Below, piece by piece: positions 13,581-15,378 of a DNA stretch of 15,378 nt; position 1 is the first letter of the stretch, and each line of letters opens with the position of its first letter. This stretch comes from Turicibacter sp. UBA7094 (GTDB taxonomy: Bacteria; Bacillota_I; Bacilli_A; MOL361; Turicibacteraceae). The stretch covers positions 1-15,378 of the forward strand of contig DKYS01000118.1 in the NCBI GenBank assembly GCA_002493395.1, written 5' to 3'. Position numbers and translations under genes: made by a program. A model generated the notes under the pieces. That model had not been told where the DNA came from. It saw nothing but the letters and a program-made list of their open reading frames with translations, and did not search any database.

Positions 13581-14890
13581 TTCCTCATTTAAAACGACGT
13601 TTTACCCTTATCACGCTATCGATTTTATTAACCGTCTTTTTAGCGATTTTTATCAGCACTTACGGTTTAATGTCGGAATCAGAAAAGATTCAATCGATTA
13701 AAATCATGGAGGAATTAGCGAAAAACGATGGGAATCTTTCTCATCCGCTAGCCCCGGAACCTAAAAAGTGGGGACACTTCAAGGAAGCCCCCTTTAATCC
13801 TTTGTTACTACAATCTAGTTTTATCTTTATCCTAAATCAAGATAACCAAATGGTTGACTTTATTTCCCACTTACCGAGTGGGACAACCATCGACTCTGAG
13901 CAAACACTCATTGAAAAAGTTCTAGCAAAGAACGAAGAGACGGGAACCATCTCCTTTGAAGGGCTAAACTTGCGCTACCTCGTGCAACAACGAACAATCG
14001 ATCAAAAAATCATCGTCTTTTTGGATCGTTCGCCTGAGTTAGCAACTTTGACTCGATTGACGATAATTCTTTTCGGTATCGGGAGTTTATCTCTGATTAT
14101 TCTGACCGCCATTAGCTACTATTTAGCCTCATGGGCGATTCGTCCAATTGCAAAGTCTTATGAGTTGCAACAACAATTTATGGCAGACGCCTCACATGAA
14201 CTTAAAACCCCGATTGCCGTAATTAAAACAACCCTTGACGTGTTGCTCGCCCATAAACATCACACGATTGAAGCGGAGCAAAAATGGATGACCTACCTTC
14301 AAACCGAAACTGAACGAATGGAAAAACTCGTGAATGATTTACTCTTTTTATCGAAAAGTGATAGTCAAGAGCTAAAGATAGAATTTACGCCTTTCCAATT
14401 GAGTGATGCGTTGATGAACGTAATCCTTCCATTTGAATCCGTTGCGTTTGAATTGAACAAAAGATTAAAACTCGACATTGAGCCGGACCTTTTAGGTTAT
14501 GGAGATGTTTCTCAATTACAGCAAGTCGTCGTGATTTTACTCGATAATGCTCTTAAACACGCCTTCGATAAAACGACCATTTATCTCTCACTTAAACAAC
14601 AAGCCTCTAGTTATCAACTAATGGTTCAAAATGAAGGAATCCCGATTGCGAATGACGATCTTTCTAAAATTTTTGATCGTTTTTATCGGGCCGATTCCTC
14701 GCGTGCGCGAGAAACAGGCGGATATGGCCTGGGACTCGCGATTGCCAAATCCATTATCACGAAACATCATGGAACCATTTCTGTGACTAGTACACTAGAG
14801 GGAAAAACGACCTTTTCCATCACGTTGCCGAGTAAACCTCCCCTGATGAACAAAAAACGCAAGATTCCTCTCATGAAAAACGAATCTTAA
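13577..14890 (+). CDS. Sensor histidine kinase
   Basis: 437 aa; the start overlaps the response regulator stop by 4 bases (ATGA), so the two are translationally coupled. One membrane segment (about 11-30), an extracellular sensor region of about 125 residues, a second segment (about 160-184), then HisKA with H207 (ADASHELKTPIAV) and HATPase_c: N324 (LLDNALKHA), NEGIPI (352-357) where many kinases have DxGxGI, F-box IFDRFYRAD, and G-box GGYGLGLAIA (381-390). No clear HAMP domain fits between the second segment and the H-box (only about 20 residues). It has a basic C-terminal tail (NKKRKIPLMKN). The signal it senses is unknown. Confidence 0.93.
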   Translation: MIPHLKRRFTLITLSILLTVFLAIFISTYGLMSESEKIQSIKIMEELAKNDGNLSHPLAPEPKKWGHFKEAPFNPLLLQSSFIFILNQDNQMVDFISHLPSGTTIDSEQTLIEKVLAKNEETGTISFEGLNLRYLVQQRTIDQKIIVFLDRSPELATLTRLTIILFGIGSLSLIILTAISYYLASWAIRPIAKSYELQQQFMADASHELKTPIAVIKTTLDVLLAHKHHTIEAEQKWMTYLQTETERMEKLVNDLLFLSKSDSQELKIEFTPFQLSDALMNVILPFESVAFELNKRLKLDIEPDLLGYGDVSQLQQVVVILLDNALKHAFDKTTIYLSLKQQASSYQLMVQNEGIPIANDDLSKIFDRFYRADSSRARETGGYGLGLAIAKSIITKHHGTISVTSTLEGKTTFSITLPSKPPLMNKKRKIPLMKNES

Positions 14891-14988
14891 TATTTAGCTC
14901 GGTTTTATATAATAGTTGACCATTTACTGTAAAGCAAATAGCATCATTAAAAAATAATAAGTCATACTCTTTAAATGGCATTATAAAT

Positions 14989-15017
14989 AAAAAACAGGCG
15001 TTAACCGTCTGTTTTTT
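14989..15017 (+). terminator. Terminator after the two-component operon
   Basis: AAAAAACAGGCG (14989-15000) pairs with CGTCTGTTTTTT (15006-15017), one G-T pair, loop TTAAC, ending in a T-run. It lies about 100 bases after the kinase stop. A weak promoter-like TTGACC/TAGCAT (14916-14921 and 14939-14944, 17-bp spacer) lies between and could make a very short RNA. Confidence 0.85.
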
Positions 15018-15246
15018 ATAGTTTTATTTTAACTTAGATTCTGTTAAAGAATAGTGATGATATGATAGTAGTTTAAAGGAACTTCTACTGGAGTTCGTTC
15101 ATCTCTTAAAAATAATACACCTTAACTTTATAATAATTTTACTCATAAGAATGTTCCTTATCTTAACCCGCCCTATTAATTTTTATAAAACCGGTTTTAG
15201 AATATAAAACATAGTTGAGTCTTATTTACTTTTCTTCCTAAATCTC
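15018..15246. other. AT-rich intergenic stretch, no gene seen
   Basis: Stops are dense in all frames, with no tRNA, no clear riboswitch fold and no strong terminator. Only a short imperfect hairpin (GAACT...AGTTC, near 15080-15096) is visible. Confidence 0.4.
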
Positions 15247-15293
15247 TTGATTTTATATTACCTTGTTATATGATGAAGAGGTAAGGAGGTGAG

Positions 15294-15378
15294 ATGATGA
15301 AGGAAAAAAAATAAAAGAGTTCATGGACTACTTAGACTTAGCCATAGAACTCTTAAAAAAATTTGCTTTAATAGCTTG
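15294..15378 (+). CDS. Possible small peptide gene interrupted at an A8 run, cut by the window edge
   Basis: A very strong ribosome binding site (AAGGAGGTGA, 15283-15292) precedes ATG-ATG (15294, 15297), preceded by TTGATT (15247-15252), a 16-bp spacer and TATGAT (15269-15274). The frame reads MMKEKK and stops at 15312. If the A-run (15304-15311) had nine A's it would continue as IKEFMDYLDLAIELLKKFAL to the end of the window, an amphipathic, protein-like sequence. It could be a frameshifted gene, phase variation or ribosomal slippage, or the pattern may be chance over a terminator hairpin. Unrecognised. Confidence 0.3.
15304..15354 (-). terminator. Terminator of a minus-strand gene beyond the right edge
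   Basis: AAGAGTTCATGG (15315-15326) pairs with CCATAGAACTCTT (15342-15354), one bulge. On the minus strand it is followed by TTTTATTTTTTTT. It suggests that a gene to the right ends here, convergent with the two-component operon. Confidence 0.65.

Overview
The window looks like chromosomal DNA from a low-GC Gram-positive bacterium (Bacillota). The evidence is the AT-rich sequence, strong AAGGAGG-type ribosome binding sites, TATAAT promoters, many hairpin-plus-T-tract terminators, and gene families typical of that phylum. A Turicibacter/Erysipelotrichia-like host is possible, but I cannot name the species from sequence alone.

Layout. 1-2040 (+ strand): two very small basic proteins, the second probably co-transcribed with a short DEAD-box RNA helicase. 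At the extreme left, a minus-strand promoter runs into a hairpin terminator. 2076-4690 (- strand): an operon of cardiolipin synthase followed by an ArAE-type (aromatic acid exporter family) membrane protein. 4705-7276 (- strand): a YaiI/YqxD (UPF0178) gene split by a 2.1 kb insertion. 7277-8920: accessory DNA with a membrane-anchored Mrr-type nuclease, a frameshifted small gene in front of it and about 450 bp of degraded-looking sequence. 8921-10943 (+): an unrecognised 143-codon gene with a palindromic operator-like site in its promoter, then an AgcS-type sodium/alanine symporter. 11004-12708 (-): a half-size EamA transporter and a radical-SAM-like protein that lacks one cluster cysteine. 12900-14890 (+): an OmpR-type response regulator and its histidine kinase, overlapping by 4 bases. 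The right edge holds a terminator and a short reading frame interrupted at an A8 run.

The main discovery is the insertion at 5096-7226. It is an IStron: a group I self-splicing intron (7226 down to about 6803, minus strand) fused to a TnpB transposon (about 5098-6802). The transposon carries an intact TnpB RNA-guided nuclease gene, a divergent ribbon-helix-helix gene and a 3' omega-RNA-like region. There is no transposase gene. The first 17 codons of the UPF0178 gene lie on one side (7276-7227) and the rest on the other (5095-4705). Joining them gives one in-frame 146-aa protein of normal family length. Group I landmarks are visible: P1 with a U-G wobble at the predicted 5' splice site, a perfect 6-bp P7, the S-element and a plausible P10. 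The same RNA strand would carry the intron, the tnpB message and a guide matching the interrupted gene, so splicing and guide-RNA production should compete.

Other unusual points are the missing middle cysteine in the radical-SAM motif, the paired microproteins before the helicase, a 12-bp palindrome between -35 and -10 at 8869-8880, and a 29-bp near-palindrome at 11524-11552.
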